This document shows positions 46,574-54,197 of a stretch of DNA of 64,000 bases, piece by piece. The translations under genes and the position numbers were made by a program. The stretch spans positions 152,540-216,539 of the forward strand of contig NZ_BAKF01000001.1 in NCBI RefSeq assembly GCF_000614025.1. The letters are read 5' to 3'. Below the pieces are notes generated by a model. The model worked only from the letters and a program-made list of their open reading frames with translations. It was not told where the DNA came from and ran no database searches. Position 1 is the first letter of the stretch, and each line of letters starts with the position of its first letter. The DNA is from Prevotella aurantiaca JCM 15754. GTDB taxonomy: Bacteria; Bacteroidota; Bacteroidia; Bacteroidales; Bacteroidaceae.

Positions 46574-47062
46574 ATGTCTATCAAGTACAAATTGTATCAA
46601 TTAAAGAACAAAACCAGTCAACGAAACGGTTATTGGTATGCCCGTGCCGCCTACATCGGTACTGTTGGCACCAAGCAACTGGCTACACGCATCAGCGAAC
46701 GCTGTACCGTTACCGAGCCAGACATCTTGGCTGTGATTAGCGCTTTGGTGAGTGAGATGTCTCATAACCTGCAAAATGGTATGCGAGTGAAGCTCAACGA
46801 CTTTGGAACCTTTAAGCTTTCCATCTCGTCAGAGGGTGTAAAGGAGTTGAAAGACTTCTCTGCTGTGAAGCATATCAAGCGCCCTCACGTTCTTTTTCAG
46901 CCTGAAACGCACGTCGGAGCCGACAAAGTGCGCATCAAAAACTTTATTTCGGGCGTGAAAGTAGAGGAGCTTGAGAGCTACGAAGGTACTCCGAAGTCGA
47001 AGAAGAACGGCAAGAAACCAAGCGGCGGAGGTGCTGAAGGCGGTCATCAACCCCACCCATAA
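46574..47062 (+). CDS. HU-like DNA-binding protein, Bacteroidetes long type (162 aa)
   Basis: An HU/IHF-fold DNA-binding protein with the Bacteroidetes 'HU-HIG' start (YKLYQLKNKTSQRNGYWYARA). Core HU features are TKQLATRISERCTVTEPDILAVISALVSEM and LNDFGTFKLS (~residues 75-85), with the arm region around 95-110. The C-terminal tail is basic then Gly-rich (KSKKNGKKPSGGG), possibly disordered. It lies between M15 and smalltalk genes in one direction. Genome architecture or regulation of neighbouring elements is inferred. Confidence 0.9.
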   Translation: MSIKYKLYQLKNKTSQRNGYWYARAAYIGTVGTKQLATRISERCTVTEPDILAVISALVSEMSHNLQNGMRVKLNDFGTFKLSISSEGVKELKDFSAVKHIKRPHVLFQPETHVGADKVRIKNFISGVKVEELESYEGTPKSKKNGKKPSGGGAEGGHQPHP

Positions 47063-47084
47063 GCAGGGTAGGCGAAGGCCTATT

Positions 47085-47115
47085 GCAGGGGACGGAGCGC
47101 GCTTCGTTCCCCTGC
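47085..47115 (+). terminator. GC-rich hairpin after HU-like gene
   Basis: GCAGGGGA pairs with TCCCCTGC around a GC-rich loop; no T-run follows, so it is more likely a partial terminator or mRNA hairpin. Confidence 0.4.
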
Positions 47116-47172
47116 TCTCACCACTATCGATGAGCGAACACCTAATTATTAACCTTTTAAAACTACAAAATT

Positions 47173-47265
47173 ATGAAGAAAGAAAAATGGAAATTCATCA
47201 TCCAGATCGTCCTTTCGGTCCTCTCAGCCATTGCTACCACGTTGGGAATGGGCTCGTGCAAGTAA
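47173..47265 (+). CDS. Smalltalk protein (30 aa)
   Basis: A 30-residue protein beginning MKKEKWKFIIQIVLSVL and ending IATTLGMGSCK. It fits the 'smalltalk' family of tiny Bacteroidales proteins: basic start, one hydrophobic helix (residues 8-24), and a C-terminal Gly-Ser-Cys. It lies 110 nt after the HU-like gene, the place where this family is usually found. Possibly a membrane or lipoprotein-like micropeptide. Its function is unknown. Confidence 0.85.
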   Translation: MKKEKWKFIIQIVLSVLSAIATTLGMGSCK

Positions 47266-47414
47266 GTCGGAGAGCGAGTAGTTCATAGAAAGAAAGTCGG
47301 TATAGCCCAACCGAAACACCCATCGGAGGGACTTAGACAATCATTGTTAATCTATAGTACCGATTATTTAAGACCGTGCAACAGTCTGATGCGTAACACT
47401 TTACAAGCGCAATG

Positions 47415-47850
47415 GCCGACAAAATAGTAGGTTGCAGCCGACAATAACGGAGGTAGTAGCCGACAAAAGAGTAGGTTTGATGCGACAGGAAGGGAATGAT
47501 TATCAGATAGTTGCGACACATTGGGAAGTCGGCAGCGACCGAAAGGGAAAGTGTTTGTTTGGCAATCGTCTTTTCATCGCACTTTCGGTAGTTTCTTAAG
47601 ACAGCGTTGTAGCTGTTTCAGAGAGGAACAACGCTGACCGACTTTCCTTTATTTTATGCTGTTGTCGTGCGTTTATTGCATAACAAACTGATTACTAACG
47701 TATTGCAATATAGTGGCAACAAAAAGGGAATATGTTTAGAAACGAACAACAAAACAACCGCGACAAATAAGGAATATGCGTTGGAATGCTCTGCTTATAC
47801 GAGTGTTTAAGCCTGCATTTAACATCTTTTTTCACTTATTTGTCGCGGTT
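47415..47850. repeat. Second GCGACAAA-box cluster
   Basis: Boxes near 47415, 47437 and 47459 (GCCGACAAAA forms), 47482 and 47513 (GCGACAnnnnGGGAA forms), 47534, 47713 and 47760 all read on the plus strand, and one reversed copy TATTTGTCGCGG lies at 47838. No gene is present in 47266-48247. Confidence 0.6.
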
Positions 47851-48088
47851 TATATATTTATATAGATAGGCAAGCATTAACCCATTTGATAGTTAATACC
47901 TGCCTATTTTGTTTTAGTTTGTAGATAAGTTTACCCCAGTGGGGTACTCTCAGAATCTGTTCTGTCCCATATAGTTCTCTCTCTTTCACTTAGATTCTGG
48001 GAATAGTCGTGGATGTTTCAGTATTAAGGGACTTCTAATATGCTTTTTTCTGTTATCTTTACAAGGAAGTTTAATGCCGTAACAATGT

Positions 48089-48112
48089 ACAAGCAATTCT
48101 GTCATTGCTTGT
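48089..48112. repeat. 9-bp hairpin downstream of PerR-like gene
   Basis: ACAAGCAAT (48089-48097) pairs with 48104-48112 across 6 nt, lying 136 nt beyond the PerR-like stop. Another hairpin pairs CAGAATCT with AGATTCTG near 47952-47999. Neither has a clear minus-strand T-run. Confidence 0.45.
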
Positions 48113-48247
48113 AAGTTTTAGCAGAATATAACTTCTCTTGTTATCTTAAGAAAGTGCGTTTCTTCGCTATTTCTATATATTAACTGGTATGAATTTGCTT
48201 TTTTCTATTAGCGAAAACGTCCCTTTTCCTCAGATGTTACCCTTCTC

Positions 48248-48679
48248 TTATGAGACTTTCTCGGCCTTTTTCTCTAAGCAGTGTGCGCAGATTCCTTTGT
48301 AGTAGAGCTGTGCGTCGTCTACGCGGAAACCATTAACAACCATGCTTTGTGGTACTGGAGGCTGCATATCGGGCATGTCAAACACGTGTCCACACTCCTT
48401 ACAGCAGAAGTGAGCATGCGGTGTTGTATTGCCATCGTAGCATACGTGATGCTCGTCAATGGTAATCATGAGTGCTCCGCCCCTCTCAGAGAACATTCTG
48501 AGGGTGTTATATATGGTGGTGCGACTAACGGTTGGGATGTGCTTTTTGAGTTCGTTGAATATCTCATCGATGGTCGGATGAGTGTGATGCGTCTGTAAAT
48601 AACGCATAATTTCAATACGCTGCAGTGATGGACGAATGCCGCAATCAAGCAGTTTTTGATAAGCTGGATCTATATACAT
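48248..48679 (-). CDS. PerR/Fur-family metal-dependent repressor (143 aa)
   Basis: A winged-helix regulator of the Fur superfamily, with DNA-binding helix TVSRTTIYNTLRMFSERG (~residues 50-67). Structural zinc pairs are Cys93/Cys96 (CKEC) and Cys131/Cys134 (CAHC). Regulatory ligands include HPTIDEI (His34), HAH at 88-90 and Asp101 in GHVFDM, where Fur proteins tend to have Glu; this favours a peroxide-sensing PerR role. Its promoter lies inside an inverted repeat (48683-48723), suggesting autoregulation. Confidence 0.85.
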   Translation of the reverse strand: MYIDPAYQKLLDCGIRPSLQRIEIMRYLQTHHTHPTIDEIFNELKKHIPTVSRTTIYNTLRMFSERGGALMITIDEHHVCYDGNTTPHAHFCCKECGHVFDMPDMQPPVPQSMVVNGFRVDDAQLYYKGICAHCLEKKAEKVS

Positions 48680-48682
48680 AAC

Positions 48683-48723
48683 TGTTTTGCATTTTAATTA
48701 TTTCGACAAAGGTATGCAAAACA
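48683..48723 (-). promoter_or_regulatory. PerR promoter with 10-bp inverted-repeat operator
   Basis: TGTTTTGCAT (48683-48692) and ATGCAAAACA (48714-48723) are perfect inverted copies. The minus-strand -7 box TACCTTTG (48707-48714) lies between and touching them, and the start codon is only a few bases further. This is the layout of an autoregulatory operator. Confidence 0.6.
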
Positions 48724-48914
48724 ATGCAATTCTCCAAGAGAAAATTGGAAAATTGTCAACTTATTACCTAAAAATAAGAATTACACAGGGTATAAATGGT
48801 TCCTTTTTTAAACTTTTTACATTTCCCTGTATCGTTAAAATTATTTTACATTGTTATATATTCGACCTCTCTTTTGTATTTATTACATGCAGCGTCATGG
48901 TGCATTTTTTAGTC

Positions 48915-49274
48915 TTATTCCTCTATGTAGGCTGCGAGATTGGGAGGTGGTGGGAACGAATCGCAGTTAATATGCTCCATCTGTTCCAATCCTTCTTTGG
49001 TGATAGAGCATCGTTGGCATCGGCTGTCGTTCTTACAAGTGTGACGTTCCAGATACCCTTTTCGTTCGAGAGCGGCTATCACTTTCGATGCATTCGAACG
49101 AGAAAGGCCCATCTCGTTGGCTATTTCGCCAGCGAGAAGGCTTTCGTTATTAGCGAGCATACAGAGCAACATGAGTTCGTTTATATTCATTTCGAACTTG
49201 GTTTCCAATGCTCTTTCAAATTCTACTACTGCTCTAAAGATGTTATGCACCTTGTGTATGCAGTTGTTATCCAT
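48915..49274 (-). CDS. MarR-family transcriptional regulator (119 aa)
   Basis: A small winged-helix regulator: LLAGEIANEMGLSRSNASKVIAALERKGYLERHTCKNDSRCQRCSITKEGLEQM (~residues 45-98) contains the recognition helix and wing. Several Cys residues in the wing (CKNDSRCQRC) could sense redox state, which fits the thioredoxin gene 20 nt upstream in the same operon. Three palindromes over the operon promoter (50004-50065) are its likely operators. Confidence 0.85.
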   Translation of the reverse strand: MDNNCIHKVHNIFRAVVEFERALETKFEMNINELMLLCMLANNESLLAGEIANEMGLSRSNASKVIAALERKGYLERHTCKNDSRCQRCSITKEGLEQMEHINCDSFPPPPNLAAYIEE

Positions 49275-49294
49275 ACCTTTTATGTTTGTTGTTC

Positions 49295-49780
49295 TTACTT
49301 CAAGAGCGTTTCTTTAATCATCTTTTCCAATTCAACTTTCGAGTGCGCACCTACCGACATAGTGGGTTTGCCCGTCTTTGGAATGAACAATAATGATGGG
49401 ATAGAGCGTATATTGAAGATTGCTGATAGCTTTTCGTTCTTATCAACGTCTACTTTATATATGTCAATCTTGCCATCATACTCTTGTGCAAGCTCTTCAA
49501 GGATAGGCGCTGTAGCCTTACATGGTCCACACCAAGTAGCATAAAAGTCGATGATGGCAGGCTTATCGCCCTTAAATTTCCATGCATCTGTTGCAGCACC
49601 GAGGTCCATTACCTTTTCATTGAACATTGTTTCGTTCATTTCAATTGTCTTCATCTTGTTATCCTTTTTAGTTTGTGCAGTTGCCTGCTCCTTTTTTTCT
49701 GGTTTACTTTTAGCCGATGTATTGCAGCTACTGAGCGTAAATGCCAGTGTAGCAACGGCTATGAATATATTTATTTTCAT
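49295..49780 (-). CDS. Thioredoxin-fold lipoprotein (161 aa)
   Basis: An exported, lipid-anchored thiol-disulfide protein. The lipobox ends at Cys19 (TLSSC), followed by a Lys/Gln-rich linker (~20-43) and a thioredoxin domain with active site WCGPCK at residues 83-88 and the cis-Pro segment IRSIPSLLFI. It lies first in an operon with a MarR-type regulator. It probably acts in the periplasm in disulfide reduction or oxidative stress defence. Start ATG 49780 is followed at once by the signal sequence. Confidence 0.9.
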   Translation of the reverse strand: MKINIFIAVATLAFTLSSCNTSAKSKPEKKEQATAQTKKDNKMKTIEMNETMFNEKVMDLGAATDAWKFKGDKPAIIDFYATWCGPCKATAPILEELAQEYDGKIDIYKVDVDKNEKLSAIFNIRSIPSLLFIPKTGKPTMSVGAHSKVELEKMIKETLLK

Positions 49781-50003
49781 CGCTTTTCTTATATTTTAGT
49801 TTGACTTTTGTTTTCTTCTCTCTGTTCCTTTCTTTTCTAATACCTTATATTTTATTTCTCCAGATGTTTATTTTTGAGTTCTATTCTTATTTCTCAGAGG
49901 GTGTGTTATCGTGTCAGCGAACTTATTAAATATGTCCAGCTATGTTCTTCCGACTTTCGTATTACTGCCTCTCTCCGTACTTCTTAAAATGCAATTGTTA
50001 TGT

Positions 50004-50065
50004 TTCCGTTGGAAAGTATTGCAAAAATAAGCTTTATTTTCCAATGGAACAAATTTCCAATGGAA
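50004..50065 (-). promoter_or_regulatory. Thioredoxin-MarR operon promoter with three palindromic operators
   Basis: TTCCGTTGGAA (50004-50014), TTCCAATGGAA (50039-50049) and TTCCAATGGAA (50055-50065) are near-identical palindromes. On the minus strand a full promoter lies among them: -33 TTTG (50050-50053), 20-nt spacer, -7 TATTTTTG (50022-50029). The operators thus cover the -33 region and the start point. The leader of about 230 nt to ATG 49780 contains no ATG. Nothing else is seen in 50066-50438. Confidence 0.75.
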
Positions 50066-50438
50066 ATAATATCACGGTATAACATAGTTTAACAAATAAT
50101 GCAAGAATATGCGCAAAACAGAACACTTATACGATTTTTATACCACAAAAGTAATGAAGTGTGGAAGTTAAATGAGTGTTGTGGCGTCCTGTTCGTTGCT
50201 TTTCGTTTCTGTGATAGGTAGCATGAAACGGCACATTTTCGTTTATTTTGCGGTCTTACATTATATATAAAGGTGTGTTGTTGTACTGAAATAGCGTTTT
50301 TAAGTAGTTCAAAACGTGGCGAGCCATAGTCGATTTTGTTTCTTCAGAAGCATACTTTCTTGTGGATTTTGTCTGATTCCATTGAAGCAAAACGATGGAG
50401 TGGAGCGGATAGAACCCCATCTGCGACAGACAGAAAAC

Positions 50439-50472
50439 GGCCCCTACGCCTTATGGAAGTGGAGTAGGGGCC
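50439..50472 (-). terminator. Terminator of second beta-helix gene
   Basis: GGCCCCTAC (50439-50447) pairs perfectly with 50464-50472, with a T4 run on the minus strand. Confidence 0.7.
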
Positions 50473-50604
50473 ATGTGTTTTTAACGAAATAGTTGAGTGT
50501 TTACAGTCTTTTAATCATGTGTTTGACATGTAAAATCAGCACGTTAGTTCTTTCTACGCGTTGCTTTTTCAATATTGTAGAAATGAATTAGCCGTATTGG
50601 CGCA

Positions 50605-51486
50605 TTATTTTTTAACCACTTTTTTACCATTTACGATGTATAATCCCTTTGGTAAATCCTTTATTTCTTTAGACAAGCGCATGCCGCCGATGTTGTAAAT
50701 GCCATTGGTAGCCGTGTTTGTAGTCGTAATATTGTCGATTCCAGCAGGGTCTCCTGAAGTGATAGTAACCCATCCTGTAACCACTTTCTTGTCTGCTCCG
50801 TAGAGCGAATAGTATGTGTAGTTGCCCTCTTTGTACTCCTTCCACTCCGTACTCGTAGGCGAAGCAACGTAGCAATCGATAAGATAAGGCTCTTCGTCCC
50901 ATAGCCAGCAGATACTACCGAAGTGCTCATCGCTCTCGTCGCCATTCCCTTTAGCACGCACTGTGCAGTTTTCGAACTTCCAAAGTCCGCTATACAGTCC
51001 TGCCGCACCGCCTACAGCTTCCACTGTACATTCCTTAATTGTGATGCGTCCCCAGTTTCCGATGCCAATCATCGCATCTAATCCGTCCGACTCTTCCGCC
51101 CCTTTTACCGAAAGCGTGCCACCTTTTCCAGTGATGGTAATGTCGCCACTGGACTGGTTGGTAAGTCCCGACCGTTGTTTAGAGATAATGGTATTGTTAC
51201 CTATCAGCACTATTTTCATGGTAGCGTTGGTAATCATTCCAGGGAATTCGTTGGTTTCTATGGTAGCGTTTTCCAGTGTAAGAGTTTTAGTTCCAGGTTC
51301 GTACGTAATGTTTCCGCTAACTCCTGCAATCTTCGAAAGGTCTTTGTAGTTGTCTGAAGTAACCTTTGTGTCTGCGATTTGGAAGTTGTAACTGGTTTGC
51401 GCCTTGATGGTTGTAGGTTGTGCAAACAATGTGATGACCATTGCAGCAGTAGCTGCGTACGTGTTTCTGAGTAGGTTAATATTCAT
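50605..51486 (-). CDS. Secreted beta-helix-like protein with T9SS-type C-terminus, paralogue 2 (293 aa)
   Basis: A paralogue of 12895-13716: signal peptide (MNINLLRNTYAATAAMV, ending IKAQ), then YNFQIADTKVTSDNYKDLSKIAGVSGNITY, TKTLTLENATIE and short strand repeats (ITITGKGGTL, ITIKECTVEA, WKFENCTVRAKG), ending KDLPKGLYIVNGKKVVKK. I use ATG 51486, which matches the paralogue's start (the longer frame begins with TTG). A conserved leader element lies 33 nt upstream and a -7 box (TATATTTG) at 51606-51613. Surface role inferred; ligand unknown. Confidence 0.75.
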   Translation of the reverse strand: MNINLLRNTYAATAAMVITLFAQPTTIKAQTSYNFQIADTKVTSDNYKDLSKIAGVSGNITYEPGTKTLTLENATIETNEFPGMITNATMKIVLIGNNTIISKQRSGLTNQSSGDITITGKGGTLSVKGAEESDGLDAMIGIGNWGRITIKECTVEAVGGAAGLYSGLWKFENCTVRAKGNGDESDEHFGSICWLWDEEPYLIDCYVASPTSTEWKEYKEGNYTYYSLYGADKKVVTGWVTITSGDPAGIDNITTTNTATNGIYNIGGMRLSKEIKDLPKGLYIVNGKKVVKK

Positions 51487-51499
51487 TGTAATCATAGCC

Positions 51500-51550
51500 T
51501 CCCTGTTGTAACTCAATCAGAGCAACGCCGTTTCAGAGGCGTGGGCGTTT
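51500..51550 (-). promoter_or_regulatory. Conserved 5' leader element, copy B
   Basis: AGAGCAACGCCGT...GCGTGGGCGTTT (plus strand 51519-51550) matches the element at 13751-13782, with further shared CCT-TTG-AACTC bases on the start-codon side. Distance to the start codon and to the -7 box are nearly equal in the two genes. Confidence 0.6.
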
Positions 51551-51705
51551 TGTGGATATATTAGATTTTTCTCTCGTTTTTTATATGAAATGTGATGAAT
51601 GAGTGCAAATATAACGTTTTTATTTTATATTGTCAAGTTTTTCATAGGGTTTTCTTTGCTTTATGAAATAAAGGTGGTTGGGGTGTAGAGATAAGTCGAA
51701 CAGAT

Positions 51706-51810
51706 TGTGGTAGTGGTCCGAGCGTGAAGTCTAAAAACGACTTCCATTTTGCAAAGAAAGTGCATACCGAAAGCGAACCAAATTGTTTGGTTTTGAAAAA
51801 CAAGGACTAT
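51706..51810. repeat. Truncated MITE-like repeat
   Basis: GTAGTGGTCCGAGCGTGAAG, ACGACTTCCATTTTG and CCGAAAGCGAACCAAATTG match the left part of copy 5 (53752-53840), but the palindromic core is missing. The surrounding 51551-51931 shows no gene. Confidence 0.65.
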
Positions 51811-51931
51811 TGCAAAATGGTAGGAGTAGGGTGGTACTTCAGTAGCTATTTTAGTAAAAGAACCTTCTGCCGTGTTATTGGCATAACAGACTATAAAACG
51901 CGAGAAACTTTTACCTCTACTTTATGCTTTA

Positions 51932-52876
51932 TTATTTGTTTAAGGTGTCTAACCGAGTATCTATGAGTTGCTTAAATTGTTGTTTTTGCGCATCGCTTAT
52001 GAATGATGCGTCGATACACTCAAACCACTTGTCTCTAAATTTACCAAAGTCTGATAATATTCTATTAGTAACAACGTCAGATATTCCAGTAGCTAACATT
52101 GCATCTTGGAAGTCGTATACAAGTAGTTTCTTCTGAAAACCGTTGAGTACTAACGCCATTTCGTCCGTATCTTCTGGCATAACCAGCTTTGTAGAAACCT
52201 GGTCGTAAGTAGGTGTAAGAATATATTTCCCCTTGTTAGGACTATACAACGAGAAGTTTTTTAGGTGCATATCGGCATTGCCAATCAGCCACGAGAACAC
52301 CACTTGTTGCCAGTAATTAACCTTATCTAACTGTGCTGCGCTGGAGTATTGGTCTATGATTCGTGTTATCATTTCGTAACTTCCTTGATACTTTTGTTCC
52401 GTTAGTCTCCCCGCAAGTTGGCACATATCCTCCATAGGAAGCTTTCTTCCGTCAGCCTTTCTATCTATTCTTCGTGTGATATAGTTCAGCTCTCCGTCGG
52501 TAAAACGAATGAGTGCATGCGGCACCGTTGGTATTTTTGCAATCTCAGCCAAGTGCATTGAAAGGTCTTCTACCTCTGGTAGCCGTTCAAATCTGTCGGT
52601 TTGAGGTTTTAAGATGTATCTTCCCAAAGCGCCAACTATGGTCAGCCGTTGCGTATTTCCTGCTCCGTCGTGTTCAAGGTCCATAGAAAGTTTAGCTTGA
52701 ACCCCCGTTACTGTAGTTCGCTGCCCTACTACTACCTGTGCCAAATCGTTTATATTCTTGCGCGTATATGGCAAAATTGGTGCGCCAGCACTGCCGAACA
52801 TCTTCTTGGCACAGCGTGCATGATAGTCTAACTCGCCAGCATTAAGCGGTTTATAGCAACACAAACACTTTTTCAT
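51932..52876 (-). CDS. hipT: HipT-type kinase toxin, lacking the N-terminal subdomain (314 aa)
   Basis: A HipA-fold Ser/Thr kinase whose relatives inactivate an aminoacyl-tRNA synthetase and cause growth arrest. ATP and catalytic motifs are present: TVTGVQAKLS (55-64), GNADMHLKN (199-207, catalytic Asp202) and YDQVS (224-228, metal-binding Asp225). The N-terminal subdomain of HipA is absent and is encoded by the preceding gene. Residues 4-22 (CLCC...HARC) may form a small zinc knuckle. The start overlaps the hipS-like stop by 4 bp, which couples translation. Confidence 0.85.
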   Translation of the reverse strand: MKKCLCCYKPLNAGELDYHARCAKKMFGSAGAPILPYTRKNINDLAQVVVGQRTTVTGVQAKLSMDLEHDGAGNTQRLTIVGALGRYILKPQTDRFERLPEVEDLSMHLAEIAKIPTVPHALIRFTDGELNYITRRIDRKADGRKLPMEDMCQLAGRLTEQKYQGSYEMITRIIDQYSSAAQLDKVNYWQQVVFSWLIGNADMHLKNFSLYSPNKGKYILTPTYDQVSTKLVMPEDTDEMALVLNGFQKKLLVYDFQDAMLATGISDVVTNRILSDFGKFRDKWFECIDASFISDAQKQQFKQLIDTRLDTLNK

Positions 52877-53208
52877 CTTTCCCCCTCCTCTTGGTTAATC
52901 GGTATGATACTCACGTCGCCGATGCAGTCGCGACAACAAGAAAGTAGTAGTCCCATGCGGTCTCTTCGATTGATTTTCCAGTTTCGTTCGGCAATATTAA
53001 GCATCCACCCCTCTGGAATGAGGCCGTCGAAGAACGAAAATAACACATTGCTACGATATGTTTCAGCTTGCAAAGGCAATGTAAGACTAACGGGAGTAGG
53101 GTTCTTCAGTTCCAAATACTCTCGAAGGTAAACGAAGCTATAGCCATTTTCATCTTCTGTTACGATGCCTGCCAGCTTGTCTTTAACATATACTTGTGCT
53201 TGTCTCAT
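52873..53208 (-). CDS. hipS: HipS-like protein (HipA N-terminal subdomain, 111 aa)
   Basis: Contains only the HipA N-terminal subdomain: MRQAQVYVKDKLAGIVTEDE, VSLTLPLQAETYRS and LFSFFDGLIPEGWMLN are family landmarks. In the E. coli HipBST system this separate subunit neutralises the kinase, so the same antitoxin role is inferred. It overlaps hipB upstream and hipT downstream by 4 bp each. Confidence 0.85.
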   Translation of the reverse strand: MRQAQVYVKDKLAGIVTEDENGYSFVYLREYLELKNPTPVSLTLPLQAETYRSNVLFSFFDGLIPEGWMLNIAERNWKINRRDRMGLLLSCCRDCIGDVSIIPINQEEGER

Positions 53209-53438
53209 AGCTCTTCCGTCTTAATTTTTTGTTCTTTGGTAATCCGAATGGGGCCCAGTTCCATGTTAAAAAGTTCGAGAACCTGGTTCACTTTGTCCAT
53301 TCTTAATGTGGGTTTGCCCTGTTCCATTTCTCTGACAAAGCGAAGACCGACACCCGACTTGAAGGCTAATTCCTCTTGCGTTAGGTGGTATTCCTTTCTC
53401 AGTTGTTTGATAGTAGACGATAATTTGCTTACTTCCAT
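53205..53438 (-). CDS. hipB: HipB-type HTH antitoxin/repressor (77 aa)
   Basis: An Xre-family helix-turn-helix protein: IKQLRKEYHLTQEELAFKSGVGLRFVREMEQGKPTLRMDKVNQVLELF is a complete HTH_3 domain. It is the first gene of the hip operon. Its start is 10 nt from an imperfect palindrome over the presumed transcription start, so autorepression with the toxin complex is likely. Confidence 0.9.
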   Translation of the reverse strand: MEVSKLSSTIKQLRKEYHLTQEELAFKSGVGLRFVREMEQGKPTLRMDKVNQVLELFNMELGPIRITKEQKIKTEEL

Positions 53439-53446
53439 ACCTTTTA

Positions 53447-53554
53447 TACCTTTTCGGGTACAAATATAAAGAATATCTTTGTAAATAGAAACAAATACTC
53501 CTTATCGGGTATAGATTTACAATTATTTAACCATATTATACCCTAACGGGGCTA
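53447..53554 (-). promoter_or_regulatory. hip operon promoter with three operator-like palindromes
   Basis: TACCTTTTCGGGTA (53447-53460), TACTCCTTATCGGGTA (53496-53511) and TACCCTAACGGGGCTA (53539-53554) share TAC-CC...CGGG-TA. The minus-strand -7 box TATATTTG (53461-53468) abuts the first. Confidence 0.65.
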
Positions 53555-53751
53555 AAACGAGTGTTTTAAAAGTCAAATCATGGTTGTTTTACATTCCGCA
53601 AATAGGTTCAGCAGTAGCTGAAAGCATTGCAAAACGCAGTTGTGCGTGCGCATCTTATGGTGTTTTTCGTATCATGTAAAAGTGTTGAGACGTATTTTAT
53701 CATGTTGCAAACAATCCGTCAGACAAGGAGAAAGTAGGCAGAAAGCAGGGG

Positions 53752-53975
53752 AGTAGTGGTCCGAGCGTGAAGCCTGAAAACGACTTCCATTTTGTAAAGA
53801 AAGTACATCCCGAAAGAGAACCAAATTGTTTGGTTTTGCAAAAGCGGTTGTTTTGCGCTGCAATATAGGCACTTTTACCGTGTAAAACAGGCACTTTTGC
53901 AATGTAAAACAATAGGTATTGCAAAGTGCTGATAGTCAGGTGTTAAGGAGATTGATATAACTTTACAAATTTATC
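53752..53975. repeat. MITE-like palindromic repeat, copy 5
   Basis: Runs from TCCGAGCGTGAAGC through TTTTGTAAAGAAAGTACATC, AAAAGCGGTTGTTTTGCG, CAATATAGGCACTTTTAC and AAAACAGGCACTTTTGC to ACTTTACAAATTTAT. The remaining 53555-53751 holds no gene. Confidence 0.85.
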
Positions 53976-54057
53976 CCGCCTTTTCAGTGTTCGAATCGCA
54001 TATTTCCAAACTTGCGCTCGTGAAGTTGCCGCCTTGAGAGAGTGTTTTTTAGACACA

Positions 54058-54102
54058 ATAAAAAAGTGCAGAAAGTGTTAAGTTCATACATCTTTCTGCA
54101 CT
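54058..54102 (-). terminator. Terminator of fimbrillin cassette 2
   Basis: AGTGCAGAAAG (54065-54075) pairs perfectly with 54092-54102 and the minus strand continues into T-rich sequence. The same hairpin recurs after cassette 3. Confidence 0.85.
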
Positions 54103-54197
54103 GAGTGGTGGTATTCGGAAAAGCTAATTAAGTTTTTCCTAATTCAGAAGAGCACCCCTTTGTAGGGTAACTCCTCTGCTATGTGGTTCTAAGTACC

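Noticed and set aside
48687..49544. Long plus-strand open frame of 285 codons
   Set aside because: It runs antisense to the MarR and thioredoxin genes, whose families are certain, and its product is not protein-like.
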